A stretch of DNA of 45,730 nucleotides from Bacteroidales bacterium (lineage in GTDB: Bacteria > Bacteroidota > Bacteroidia > Bacteroidales > UBA932), in NCBI GenBank assembly GCA_024401715.1, contig JAKSKO010000008.1, forward strand, positions 1 to 45,730, written 5' to 3'. The first letter of the stretch is position 1. Every line of letters begins with the position of its first letter. Both the position numbers and the translations under genes were made by a program. Below are positions 33,606-42,917 of the stretch, piece after piece. Under the pieces are notes generated by a model that saw nothing but the letters and a program-made list of their open reading frames with translations, was not told where the DNA came from and searched no databases.

Positions 33606-36101
33606 TTATCTGATTTCAAGAGTACATGGTTTCAGTCCGCCGGACAGGGCCTTGAAGGCTACGGGGCCGTCACCGCCTCGGCGCACAATTGCTGTGAGCT
33701 TGCCGCTGAAAAGGTGCATCTGAGGCTTCTGGAAACTCTCCAGGCAGGTTGGGTCTCCGTTTGCAATGGCAAGGAAGGAAGCGTCTCCGCCAACCTGAAC
33801 CTTCACAAGATTGCTCTGGCACGGACACTCCACGCCGTTACGGTCCACAACGCTTACGGTAACATACACAAGTTCCCCCGCAGGATCCGAAGCAAGCTCG
33901 GCCTTCAAGGCATAAGGCTTTCCGGCAGTTCTCACAATTTCCGTATCGGCAACATTTCCCTGCGCATCATAAGCCACCACCTTCAATTCGCCAGGCTGGT
34001 ACTCCACATCGTCCCACATAAGGCGGAAGCGCTGCATGGTAAGCTCGCTGCAGTCCGGGGCCAGCGTATATGCCGCCCTTTTCGTTCTGATGCCCTGCGA
34101 AACGCCGTTCACGAACAGCTCGGCGGAAGGATAGGAAGTGTACACGAACACCGGGGTTTTCTCTCCCTCGCGTCCCTTCCAGTTCCAATGCGGAAGAACA
34201 TGCAGGGTTGGAGATGCGGTGTTCCATATGCTGCGGTACAGGTAGTAGCGGTCCTTAGGCAGGGATGCAAGGTCTATTATTCCGAACACCGAAGAGTGGT
34301 TTGGCCAGGCATCGGTGTCATAAGGTGAAGGCTCTCCAAGATAGTCGAAGCCTGTCCATACGAACTGGCCAATCATCCACGGGTAGTCCTGGTCCGCCGC
34401 AAAATCCCAGTCCGGGATATTGCTCCATACGCAGTTCTCCGTATCGTAAGAGCCGCTCTGATGGTCTTCGGTAATGATATCGGCGCCAACACGCACAGGG
34501 AAATGATACACTCCGCGGCTGCTTACGGTGCTGGCGGTCTCGCTGCCCAGGATAATACCCTGCGGAAGCAGAGGATAGGCCTGCATGTATCTGTCCACCT
34601 TGTAGTTGAAGCCCGGAATATCCAATTGTGCTGCAAAACCGTTGTTCATGACGGCATCAAACTGGTCCATGCCGCAGGTCACAGGGCGTGTAGGGTCCAG
34701 CCTGTGGCAAAGGTCCTGCAGCTTTGCAGCCACTTCCCTGCCCCCTTCGGCCCACTGCGAAGGCACCTCGTTGCCTATGCTCCACATAACCACGGACGGG
34801 TTGTTGCGATAGTGAAGCAGCATGTTTGTCATATCCTTTTCCCACCACTGGTCATAGAAGCGGTGGTATCCGTTCTCGCATTTGGCTGTGTCCCACTCGT
34901 CAAAAGGCTCCAGCATAAGCATAATGCCCATCTCGTCGCACAGCTGCACCAGCTCTTCCGCAGGCATGTTGTGCGATGTGCGCACTGCGTTGCAGCCCAT
35001 ATCCTTCAGCATTTCCAGCTGGTGGCGTATTGCGTCCTTGTGAACCGCAGCTCCCAGAGGGCCGAGATCGTGGTGCAGGCATACGCCCTTGAACATGGTG
35101 CGCTTCCCGTTCAGGAAAAAGCCCTGCTGCGGGCGGAACTCAATGCTGCGTATGCCGAAGCTGGTCTGAACCACATCGCACACTTCACCGCCCTCCTGAA
35201 TATCAATTCGGCCCCTCTGGGGATACTGTCCCCAATGGGTATTTACGCTGCCGCCCGTCATCACATAAGTTACAGCCTTGTAGAGATTGGGCTGCTCCGG
35301 GCTCCAGAGTTTCGGGTTCTTCACAACAAGTTGCTGGGTCTGGTCCAGGCCGCTGTATATGCGGCGTGTGTCCGTACAGGCGGCAACTTCATTGCCCTCG
35401 GCATCAAGGATTACTGTCTTCAGGGTAACGTCGTCACCCTCATTAAGGCCGTCTATCTTTGTTGTTACGCTTACATTCGCGCTGTTTTCCGATACTGCGC
35501 TTGTGCGCACGCAGGTTCCCCACACAGGCACGCTAAACTGTGGCTTCGAAACCAGGCGCACCTTGCGGTACAGGCCCGCTCCGGGATACCATCGGCTGCT
35601 CTGCTCCTTGTTTTCCAGAAGCACCACAAGCACATTGCTGCCGTCTTTCAGGGCCGATGTGGCGTCGCACCAGAAAGAATTGTAGCCGTATGGCCATTCT
35701 CCCACCTTCTCTCCGTTCACAAACACGCGGGCTTCGCTCATGGCGCCGTCAAAAAGAAGTATGTATCTGCGGCCCTCTTCCCTTTGTATCTCCAGACAGG
35801 TGCGGTAACAGCCCTGTCCCATATAAGGCAGGCCTCCGCTACGGCCGGTTTTCCAGCTTGCCTCTGTCTCTCCGTTCTGCACCACGGCAACTTCCTGAAG
35901 GTCGTTGCTGCGGTTGAAGGGGCCGTAGATGGCCCAATCGTGCGGCACGGTAACATTCTGCCAGCCGCTTGCAGCATCGGCCTGATGGTCTCTGCGGAAC
36001 TGCCAGTCTTTAAGAATTGTCTCTGTGGTATAATCCTCTGCCACGGCCGGCATGGTGCACAGTGACAGCATAAGGGATAGAATCAATCTGGTCTTCTTCA
36101 T
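33606..36101 (-). CDS. Beta-galactosidase-like GH2
   Basis: This 831-residue secreted enzyme has a signal peptide ending MPAVAE. The GH2 order is seen: sugar-binding domain (TVPHDWAIYGPF), immunoglobulin-like domain, then a TIM barrel with acid/base E445 in WSIGNEVPS and nucleophile E521 in ILGSETAS. C-terminal Ig-like domains follow (PAGELVYVTVSVVDRNGVEC). The conserved residues support a beta-galactosidase, though other GH2 activities are possible. It follows the GH53 gene by 14 bases, a pair that suits degradation of beta-1,4-galactan: GH53 cuts it into short oligosaccharides and GH2 releases galactose. Confidence 0.88.
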   Translation of the reverse strand: MKKTRLILSLMLSLCTMPAVAEDYTTETILKDWQFRRDHQADAASGWQNVTVPHDWAIYGPFNRSNDLQEVAVVQNGETEASWKTGRSGGLPYMGQGCYRTCLEIQREEGRRYILLFDGAMSEARVFVNGEKVGEWPYGYNSFWCDATSALKDGSNVLVVLLENKEQSSRWYPGAGLYRKVRLVSKPQFSVPVWGTCVRTSAVSENSANVSVTTKIDGLNEGDDVTLKTVILDAEGNEVAACTDTRRIYSGLDQTQQLVVKNPKLWSPEQPNLYKAVTYVMTGGSVNTHWGQYPQRGRIDIQEGGEVCDVVQTSFGIRSIEFRPQQGFFLNGKRTMFKGVCLHHDLGPLGAAVHKDAIRHQLEMLKDMGCNAVRTSHNMPAEELVQLCDEMGIMLMLEPFDEWDTAKCENGYHRFYDQWWEKDMTNMLLHYRNNPSVVMWSIGNEVPSQWAEGGREVAAKLQDLCHRLDPTRPVTCGMDQFDAVMNNGFAAQLDIPGFNYKVDRYMQAYPLLPQGIILGSETASTVSSRGVYHFPVRVGADIITEDHQSGSYDTENCVWSNIPDWDFAADQDYPWMIGQFVWTGFDYLGEPSPYDTDAWPNHSSVFGIIDLASLPKDRYYLYRSIWNTASPTLHVLPHWNWKGREGEKTPVFVYTSYPSAELFVNGVSQGIRTKRAAYTLAPDCSELTMQRFRLMWDDVEYQPGELKVVAYDAQGNVADTEIVRTAGKPYALKAELASDPAGELVYVTVSVVDRNGVECPCQSNLVKVQVGGDASFLAIANGDPTCLESFQKPQMHLFSGKLTAIVRRGGDGPVAFKALSGGLKPCTLEIR

Positions 36102-36115
36102 CGCAATCTGGAAGT

Positions 36116-37192
36116 TTAATTCTTAAACGGATCCATTGCCTCTGTTGCCTTGCCGTCCTTGAAGGCGCCGTAGTCATAGCCATTGCGGCTTTTCTCGCTT
36201 TCAGGCTCCCAGAGGAAAACACCTGTGAAATAGTCCATGTCCTTGGTCTTGTCCAGGATATACTTCAGCGCATCTTTGGCCTTCCCTGGCTCCGATGCCG
36301 GCATGCCGAACTCCACAAACATGATTTCCTTCCTGTAGCTGTTGTATATGGTGGAAAGATAGTTCACTGCCTTGGTAACCTTTGTCTCCCAGGCCGGATA
36401 GCCGCTGCCCTCCCAATATGAAGGATAAAGGCTGAGGCCTATGATATCGAACTTGGCGCCGGCCGATGTAACAAGGTCATAGAACCATTTCACGGTCTCT
36501 GTTTTCCAGGCGTTGTCTATGTGCAGAATCACCTTGGCATCGGGATAAACTTCCTTTACCGCCTTTGCGCCGGCATTGAAAACTTTCACGAAGTTTGCGG
36601 CATCGCTACCCTTCACGCGGCAGGTCTCCCAAAGCATTCCGTTGGTAACTTCATTGCCCACCTGCACCCATTTCACGTTAACGCCATTGTCCTTAAGAGC
36701 CTGCAGAACGCTTTTTGTGTGCTCTGCCACGTTCTGGGCAAGGGCGGCTGCGCTGTGGTCTGTCCATGATGCAGGGATAGGCTGTTTTCCGGGATCGGCC
36801 CAGCCGTCGGCATAATGGAAATCCACCATCAGGTCCATGCCGCAGTCCTTAACCCTCTTGCATTTCACAAGCAGGTCTTCCAGGTTGCACCAGTTTGCAT
36901 GGGTTTCCCCTCTTGACGGATCCACCCACACGCGATGGCGTATGGCGTTGCAGCCCAGCTCCTTCATAAGGGCGGTGCACTCCCTTTCCTGGCCGGCAGC
37001 ATTATAGAACTTGTAGCCCTTGCTTTCCATTTCGGTAACCCAACCTATGTCGGCACCCTTTGAAAATTCCTTCACCACCGGAACCGGTTCGGGATCGGGT
37101 GTAGGGGAAGGAGATGGATCCGGATTCACGTTCTTGCCGCAGGAGAGCGCAAGAAACATAAGAATACTGGCCGAAAGCATATTTGATTTCAT
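36116..37192 (-). CDS. Endo-beta-1,4-galactanase, GH53
   Basis: This 358-residue lipoprotein (LALSCGK lipobox) has a Pro-rich spacer (PDPSPSPTPDPEPVPVV) that lifts the domain off the membrane, then one GH53 barrel. Motifs: FSKGADIGWVTEME, LGCNAIRHRVWVDP, MVDFHYADGWADPGKQ, acid/base E181 in WVQVGNEVTNG, and nucleophile E294 in MFVEFGMP. The family cleaves beta-1,4-galactan side chains of pectin. It sits 4 bases after the GH13 amylase gene, which has a very similar Pro-rich spacer, so both are likely surface lipoproteins. Confidence 0.93.
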   Translation of the reverse strand: MKSNMLSASILMFLALSCGKNVNPDPSPSPTPDPEPVPVVKEFSKGADIGWVTEMESKGYKFYNAAGQERECTALMKELGCNAIRHRVWVDPSRGETHANWCNLEDLLVKCKRVKDCGMDLMVDFHYADGWADPGKQPIPASWTDHSAAALAQNVAEHTKSVLQALKDNGVNVKWVQVGNEVTNGMLWETCRVKGSDAANFVKVFNAGAKAVKEVYPDAKVILHIDNAWKTETVKWFYDLVTSAGAKFDIIGLSLYPSYWEGSGYPAWETKVTKAVNYLSTIYNSYRKEIMFVEFGMPASEPGKAKDALKYILDKTKDMDYFTGVFLWEPESEKSRNGYDYGAFKDGKATEAMDPFKN

Positions 37193-37196
37193 GGTG

Positions 37197-38921
37197 TTAT
37201 TTTGCTGAATATTCGGAAGTTACGTCGGTACACTCTATCTTGCCGTCTTTGAGCGTGGTAACAAAATAGCGGTCGGAAGTAATGCGTGTTATATCCTCGC
37301 TCTGAGGTTTATCCTTGCCCTGGTTGATAACCATGTTGAAGTAATAACCGCTCTTCTTGAAATCTACTGTCTGGGTATACCATTTCCTGCCACCCTTCTC
37401 AACGGTTGAGGAAATAGTCTTGCCCGGCCATACGCCGTTAAGTTCCTTATTGTTGTTACTGTCCCAGATATAGAAGTTTACAGGAGTGTAATCCGCATTG
37501 ACATAAACGGTAACCTGATATGGGGTGAAATCACCCGGATTCTCCTCTTTTTCTATTCTTGAGGCTGTCGCCTCCCAAGAGCTCATATTGCAGTCGGAGG
37601 AAACATAATAGCGGTATTTTCGGCCCGAAATAAGCTCTTTGAAGCCTTCCGGAGCCTTATAGGAATTGTATCCTGTACCTACAGCAACTATAAGCTTGCC
37701 GTTCTTTCCGCTTATCTGGCGGGCAGCATAAGAGTCACTGGATTTGGAAAGATTCGTGAAGTTGCTCGTGTTTGTGATACCAACAAGTTTGCGGGCCTCG
37801 ATCATATATTTAATCTCCTTTTTGTACTCCTGCCAGTGTTTGTAGAACACGCAAGGAGTGCCTGGGTTTGCAAGCAGCCATGCATTAACAGCAAGTGTAT
37901 CGCGACGTATGGGATCCTGCTGGGCACTTGACGAACGGTACTCCGTATCGTGGTTCTCTACGAAAGTAACGGCATACTGACGATAGGTGCTGCTTGTTGC
38001 AGAAGTCTGATCCAGAAGTTTGCCCCAGTTGTTGTTGCTTGCATCACGGCAGGTATAGCGGAAACAGAAATCAAAGGCACCGCTCTGGATTTTGCCGTCG
38101 ACTTTGGTTCCGTCCATCCATTTGTTTACTACGGAGGAATTGCCATCCCAGTACTCACCTACAGAGAATTCAGGTTTTGCCTTTGCGTTATACTGGCCTG
38201 TATAAGAAGCACTGTAGCCCTTTACCATATCATAGCGTACACCGGCATAGCCCAGGTCGTTGAGAAGGAAATCCAGATAAGCGTCCACAATCTTATGAAC
38301 GTTCTCGCTCTTGTGATCAAGGTCCCTGCAGCCGTCCCAGCCTTCACCGGTATCGTTGTTTTCGGAGAGTTTCACTCCTTTCGAATCAGCTTCCTTTTTG
38401 GTATTTCCGCCATCGTCGTTCTTTACTATATCGGTGGAAAGGAACTGGTATTCTGCGCCTTTGTATGTTTCTTTAGGGAAATCGAACCAACCATCGGTGT
38501 TGTGATGGTTTATTACAACATCGGCGATAAAGCCTGTTCCTTTTGCCTTATAGGTCTTTATCATGCTGCGCAGCTGTGCCTCCGAACCGAAGGTTGAAGT
38601 CTGGTCGAAATATTTGTATGGCAAGTATCCCATGTTCTTGCTTGTGCTGCAATAACCGCTGTTAGGCACCCATATAAGTGAGAAATAAGGTGCAATATCC
38701 CCTGCCTGAGACTCCAGATAGGTCCACTGGGTATCACTGAAAGAATCCCAGTAGAAACCCTGAAGCATTACTCCCGCATAATCTGCAGGCCAGCCTTCGT
38801 TATTCACTTCCGGCTGAGGTGTAGGCTCCGGATCCGGCGTAGGGGTTGGTGTTGGAGCCGGTGTTTTGTGACATGCAACAGAGAGAGTTGCAATAGCAAG
38901 CAAAGTAAGGAATTTTTTCAT
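37197..38921 (-). CDS. Surface alpha-amylase, GH13, with starch-binding module
   Basis: This 574-residue lipoprotein (LSVACH lipobox) has a Pro/Thr-rich spacer (about residues 20-38), then a GH13 alpha-amylase domain beginning GVMLQGFYWDSFSDTQW. Catalytic residues: D231 (GVRYDMVKGY), E256 (SVGEYWDG) and D325 (ENHDTEY). IADVVINHHN is conserved region I. The C-terminal ~85 residues (VTVYVNADYTPVNFYIWDSN, GVWPGKTI) look like a CBM26-type starch-binding module. It fills the role of SusG, the surface endo-amylase. It is separated from the SusE-like gene by a 59-base gap with a hairpin, the longest gap in the operon. Confidence 0.92.
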   Translation of the reverse strand: MKKFLTLLAIATLSVACHKTPAPTPTPTPDPEPTPQPEVNNEGWPADYAGVMLQGFYWDSFSDTQWTYLESQAGDIAPYFSLIWVPNSGYCSTSKNMGYLPYKYFDQTSTFGSEAQLRSMIKTYKAKGTGFIADVVINHHNTDGWFDFPKETYKGAEYQFLSTDIVKNDDGGNTKKEADSKGVKLSENNDTGEGWDGCRDLDHKSENVHKIVDAYLDFLLNDLGYAGVRYDMVKGYSASYTGQYNAKAKPEFSVGEYWDGNSSVVNKWMDGTKVDGKIQSGAFDFCFRYTCRDASNNNWGKLLDQTSATSSTYRQYAVTFVENHDTEYRSSSAQQDPIRRDTLAVNAWLLANPGTPCVFYKHWQEYKKEIKYMIEARKLVGITNTSNFTNLSKSSDSYAARQISGKNGKLIVAVGTGYNSYKAPEGFKELISGRKYRYYVSSDCNMSSWEATASRIEKEENPGDFTPYQVTVYVNADYTPVNFYIWDSNNNKELNGVWPGKTISSTVEKGGRKWYTQTVDFKKSGYYFNMVINQGKDKPQSEDITRITSDRYFVTTLKDGKIECTDVTSEYSAK

Positions 38922-38940
38922 ATTCAGATAAAAATTGGGA

Positions 38941-38969
38941 GACAGGAGTCCGTATCAGGGACTCCTGTC
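38941..38969. promoter_or_regulatory. Intercistronic hairpin between SusE-like and amylase genes
   Basis: A perfect 11-bp stem (38941-38951 with 38959-38969) has a 7-base loop. On the transcribed strand it is followed by CCCAATTTTTATC, a weak U-tract. It could be a partial terminator or a 3' stabilizer that sets a higher level of the binding/transport messages than of the enzyme messages. Confidence 0.65.
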
Positions 38970-38980
38970 CAGAAAAATAA

Positions 38981-41314
38981 TTACAGTGCAGAAACTACGA
39001 TAGTGTTCTTCTCTGTATTGAGAACCACTTTGTATTTCTTGCCTGTTTCAGGAACTGAAATGTCGTCACCACCTGGTGCAGCCTCGAACTCTGTATCGAG
39101 AGCAGAGCATGTACCACCGAAGTTAACATCCCAGTTACCGCACTCACGGATCTTGAAGCCTCCGTCAACGACAGCAGCACCAACCCACTCTGAGTTGCCT
39201 ACATAAGTCATGACGTAATCTGTGCTCCATGAAGTACCGTTAACTTCACCGATAATGCCGAATGCACGGAACATTGTGATTTCCTCAGTTACTGCATCGA
39301 ACTGCAGAGCGTAAGGAACCTCAGGTGTAGTTACTTTGATGTTAGAAGAACCGGTGAAAGGAGTGCCAAGGGCAACATAATCGTCAGAAGGAGCGCCGAA
39401 GCTTACTGCCCAGCCGCCATCTTTACGTACCTTAACGCCGTTGTCGTTGCTACCGAAGTTGAATGTCTCGCTGACATATACATTCTCTGCTACAGGAGCA
39501 AGGAAGAGATCTGTATCCCAGCTTGTACCTTCCCAACCGCCGATAACCGACCAATCGCCAGGGTTAACTGTGATGGTCTCAAGCATAGGGTTGTATACAA
39601 CGAAGTATTTGCCTGCAGGAAGCTCGATGTCGCTGCCGTCAGGAACAGCTGCGAACTGAGCACCGAGAGCCTCGAATACACCGCCTCTGTTGTCTGCCCA
39701 CTCGCAGTTGTAACGGAGTTTGAATGATCTGCCGTCTGTTTCAACAAGACCTTTGGATACCCAGACACCTGTTGAGAGTTCTCTCATCTCGATATCTGTG
39801 TTCCAATCGCCGTTTACGCCGATAAGAGCCCAACCGCTTGCGCCTTTGTTAACTGTAAGTTCGTTCTTGTTTGCGTCATAAACGATCTCAAAGTTACCGG
39901 CTTCGCCAACCATGATGTTCTTGTCACCGGCAGCGAATGGCTCGCCAAGAGTTGGCTGGAATACGCCGTAAGGGTTTGCAGGGTCAATCTTGCTCTCTGC
40001 ATTCTCCTCTGGACCGCCAAGGCTTACAGACCAGTTCTGCTCGTAGCGGAGTTTGAACTCGTCGGTATCGGTGAGTTTGATCTGTACAGACCATACACCG
40101 GACTCTTTCTCGCTCATATATACGTCAGTATCCCAGTTAGAACCGTTTACTGTACCGATTACAGACCATACATGATCTGGTTCCTTCTCAGGAGCACCTG
40201 GCTCTTCTGTACCGTATTTAGCAGCATTGAACTCGTACTCGCCTTTGTTGAAGTCGAGGTATACACGGTACTTGCCTGCTGCTACAGGGATATTGTCGCC
40301 ACCGTTAACGAGGCCTACACCCCAGTTGAGATCCCAGCTGCCATCAGCAGTGAATTTGAGTTGTGCATCCTCGCTGAACTCCCAGTCGATATAGAATCTG
40401 TGGTAGTAGTCGTTGTATGCCATTATGCAGTTTCCGTCAGCAGGTTCCCAACCCTGGAAGCTACCTGTGATAGCTACGCTGTTGCAGCCGAACTGCTTGG
40501 TGAGAACCATGGATGTCTTGTCGAAGCTCCACATGTAGTACTTCTTGCTGTAGCACTTGATGTCTTTTGAACCGCCACCGGTAACAAGCTGTACGGATGC
40601 TGGCTCTTCAGCCTCATCCTGGTTCTCGCTACCCCAGTTGCAAGAGTCGTCCCAATCTGCGATACCTGTGAGTTTCCAACCAGAAGCTGCATCATCACCG
40701 TAGTAAATCATACCGGTGTAAACATGACCGCTCTTGTTGTAGTCATAGAGGTACTGATAAACATTACCGTGGCTCCAAGCACCTACAGATGCACCGCTAC
40801 CGATAATCCACACATGCTCGTAAGCATCTACGTCAAGAATCTCAACGTCGTATGGAATGAATGTAGCAGTAACAACATTTGATTTCTTTGTAGCACCCTC
40901 AACGTCGATGGCAGCGCCTTTATCGTTGAGCATGTTTGCAACAAGCTGGAAATCTACGGAGAACTCTGTATCAGCCACACCGCCCATGTTGAGGATAGCT
41001 GTATTGAGGTCTTTCTGTTTGATGGTAATCTTGCCGTCAGCGATAGTTGCATTGAGTTTGCGCTCAATCATGTTTGCGCCGCTCTCGGCAACATAAAGAG
41101 TATAAGCCACAGGAACGTTAACACCGAAATCGGCCTCTACATAGAAGGTCTCGATAGATGCAGCGTCTGCGTCGAGAGTACAGCCCTGGATGCCTCCGAG
41201 GGTCTGATCTTTGCCCAAAGCCGGATCAAAGGTTACAAGTGTATCCTTAGCACAAGAACCAAGGAGCATTGCGCCGGCCAGAACTGCAAATGTAATATTG
41301 AAAAATCTTTTCAT
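38981..41314 (-). CDS. SusE/SusF-like surface starch-binding lipoprotein with six modules
   Basis: This 777-residue lipoprotein (LLGSCAK lipobox) has an N-terminal SusE-type Ig domain (to about 150). Six tandem starch-binding-like modules follow, starting near residues 166, 277, 383, 494, 587 and 682 at intervals of about 93-111. Each opens with a hydrophobic-Ile-Gly strand and a Trp-containing turn (WIIGSG, VAITGSFQGW, SVIGTVNGSNWDTD, ALIGVNGDWNTD, SVIGGWEGTSWDTD, GIIGEVNGTSWSTD). B. thetaiotaomicron SusE and SusF carry two and three such modules, so this is an enlarged single protein and may replace both. It lies 15 bases after susD. It should retain starch on the cell surface. Confidence 0.88.
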   Translation of the reverse strand: MKRFFNITFAVLAGAMLLGSCAKDTLVTFDPALGKDQTLGGIQGCTLDADAASIETFYVEADFGVNVPVAYTLYVAESGANMIERKLNATIADGKITIKQKDLNTAILNMGGVADTEFSVDFQLVANMLNDKGAAIDVEGATKKSNVVTATFIPYDVEILDVDAYEHVWIIGSGASVGAWSHGNVYQYLYDYNKSGHVYTGMIYYGDDAASGWKLTGIADWDDSCNWGSENQDEAEEPASVQLVTGGGSKDIKCYSKKYYMWSFDKTSMVLTKQFGCNSVAITGSFQGWEPADGNCIMAYNDYYHRFYIDWEFSEDAQLKFTADGSWDLNWGVGLVNGGDNIPVAAGKYRVYLDFNKGEYEFNAAKYGTEEPGAPEKEPDHVWSVIGTVNGSNWDTDVYMSEKESGVWSVQIKLTDTDEFKLRYEQNWSVSLGGPEENAESKIDPANPYGVFQPTLGEPFAAGDKNIMVGEAGNFEIVYDANKNELTVNKGASGWALIGVNGDWNTDIEMRELSTGVWVSKGLVETDGRSFKLRYNCEWADNRGGVFEALGAQFAAVPDGSDIELPAGKYFVVYNPMLETITVNPGDWSVIGGWEGTSWDTDLFLAPVAENVYVSETFNFGSNDNGVKVRKDGGWAVSFGAPSDDYVALGTPFTGSSNIKVTTPEVPYALQFDAVTEEITMFRAFGIIGEVNGTSWSTDYVMTYVGNSEWVGAAVVDGGFKIRECGNWDVNFGGTCSALDTEFEAAPGGDDISVPETGKKYKVVLNTEKNTIVVSAL

Positions 41315-41329
41315 ATCTCAGTCAATCTA

Positions 41330-42898
41330 TTAATAACCAGCGTTCTGTTTAAGTGTTGCATTGGCATTGACGTCGCTTGAAGTGAGAGGATAGAGGTTGT
41401 ATTTGCTATCCACAGCCCTACCTGCTGCAACACCGCCTTTGTAATCCCAAAGATAGTCAGCAGTAGTGAACTTGCCGAAACGGATAAGGTCCTGACGACG
41501 GACAAGCTCGTGATAGAGCTCACGTGCACGCTCGTCAAGAACGTTATCGAGAGTGAGACCTGCAGCATCAAGAGTCTTGAGGCCGGCACGTTCACGAACG
41601 TCATTGAGAGCTTTGAGACCGGAAGATTTGTCGGCAGCACCACGTGCAGCACACTCTGCAAGCATGAGGTAAACGTCAGCTGCGCGGAATACAGGGAAGT
41701 CTGTATCTACGAAGCCCTCAGTCTGAGCTGCAGAACCGTCGTGGTTGATATTGCGGTATTTCATTGATTTGTAACCACCGCTCTTGTAATCTGAGATATC
41801 AGGAATCTCTTTGCCATACTCTGTGTAGAAATTTGCGCGAAGGTCATCCTCGCCGAATTTGTCTACAAAAGCTTTTGTAAGGGTAAGACCGCCCCAACCT
41901 GATGAAATACCCATCTGGCCCATAGGGTCCATGTCGCCGCCTGTGCAGGCAAAGATGATATAGTTTGTTGCACCGTAAGAACGGATGTTGAGACCGTCCT
42001 GAGGAACTGCGAAGATAATCTCTTTACCTTTATAAGTAGTGTTCTTGGTGAAGAGGTGGTTATCTGCGCCGAAAAGGTCGAGATAGTTGTCTTCCAGCTT
42101 GTATGTCTCCATAAGGTTCTGGCAGATGGAAGCACAGTCGGCATAGTGGTTCTCACCTTTCCAAACCTCTGCATTGAGGTAGAGTTTTGCGAGAATCATA
42201 TTGACAGAGCCTTTGTCGATACGGCCATACTCGGTATTGCCTGCAGATGGAAGATCATTGCCTTTGATAAGGTCTTTAGCCTCTTTTACCATCCAGTCCC
42301 AAAGGTCTGCACGCATGATCTGGTCAGGACCTTCCGAACCTACGCTGTTAGCCTCGGTGAAGAAAGGAACATTACCGAACAGGTCTATGGCGTGGTAGTA
42401 GCTCAAAAGACGGAGAGCGCGAGCCTCGGCAACATACTGTGCTTTCTTGTCGAATGCAAGATTGCTTTCACCTGACTTGCGGATATACTCGTTGCAGAGA
42501 CCTACCTGGAAGAATACGCGGTAGTAAGCAGCTGCTACGAAAGTATCGGAAGTACTCCAGCAAAGGTTGTGGATATCATAGAGAGTCTGGTCGTTCCAGC
42601 AGCATACAGCCTCATCTGTTGCAAGGCACTGCAGGTGGAACATTGCACGGAGGTACTGACCGTAACCGCCGTCTACACCGCTGATATCAGGATTACCGCC
42701 CTCACCATCAGATGAAGAGCAGGCAAGACCCTGGTAGCATTTTGCAAGAAGGGCGTTGAATGCCTCAGGAGTGTTGAGCACATCCTCTGGAAGTTTGATA
42801 TTAGGATCGATAGGAGTTACAGTAAGATCCTGTACGCAGGAAGTACCGCTCATGATAAGAGCTGCTGCAACTGCAATTGTCGAAAGTATTTTTTTCAT
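41330..42898 (-). CDS. susD: SusD-like starch-binding lipoprotein
   Basis: This 522-residue outer-membrane lipoprotein (MSGTSCV lipobox) forms a lid on the SusC channel and binds glycan. Family features: VLNTPEAFNALLAKCYQGLA at the N-terminus, TPR-like helices (LCNEYIRKSG, ARALRLLSYYHAIDLFG, ILAKLYLNAEVW), RAADVYLMLAECAARG and ALNDVRERAGL near the C-terminus, and LYHELVRRQDLIRFG. Length matches SusD. The starch operon context makes starch the likely ligand. It follows susC by 19 bases. Confidence 0.95.
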   Translation of the reverse strand: MKKILSTIAVAAALIMSGTSCVQDLTVTPIDPNIKLPEDVLNTPEAFNALLAKCYQGLACSSSDGEGGNPDISGVDGGYGQYLRAMFHLQCLATDEAVCCWNDQTLYDIHNLCWSTSDTFVAAAYYRVFFQVGLCNEYIRKSGESNLAFDKKAQYVAEARALRLLSYYHAIDLFGNVPFFTEANSVGSEGPDQIMRADLWDWMVKEAKDLIKGNDLPSAGNTEYGRIDKGSVNMILAKLYLNAEVWKGENHYADCASICQNLMETYKLEDNYLDLFGADNHLFTKNTTYKGKEIIFAVPQDGLNIRSYGATNYIIFACTGGDMDPMGQMGISSGWGGLTLTKAFVDKFGEDDLRANFYTEYGKEIPDISDYKSGGYKSMKYRNINHDGSAAQTEGFVDTDFPVFRAADVYLMLAECAARGAADKSSGLKALNDVRERAGLKTLDAAGLTLDNVLDERARELYHELVRRQDLIRFGKFTTADYLWDYKGGVAAGRAVDSKYNLYPLTSSDVNANATLKQNAGY

Positions 42899-42917
42899 AT
42901 TCTTATATCCTCCCTAA

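Noticed and set aside
32754-36065. Two long + strand open frames (524 and 534 codons) opposite the SusA-like and GH2 genes
   Set aside because: They are antisense to genes with intact signal peptides and catalytic residues, have odd His/Val/Ala-rich composition, and lack start context or recognizable motifs.
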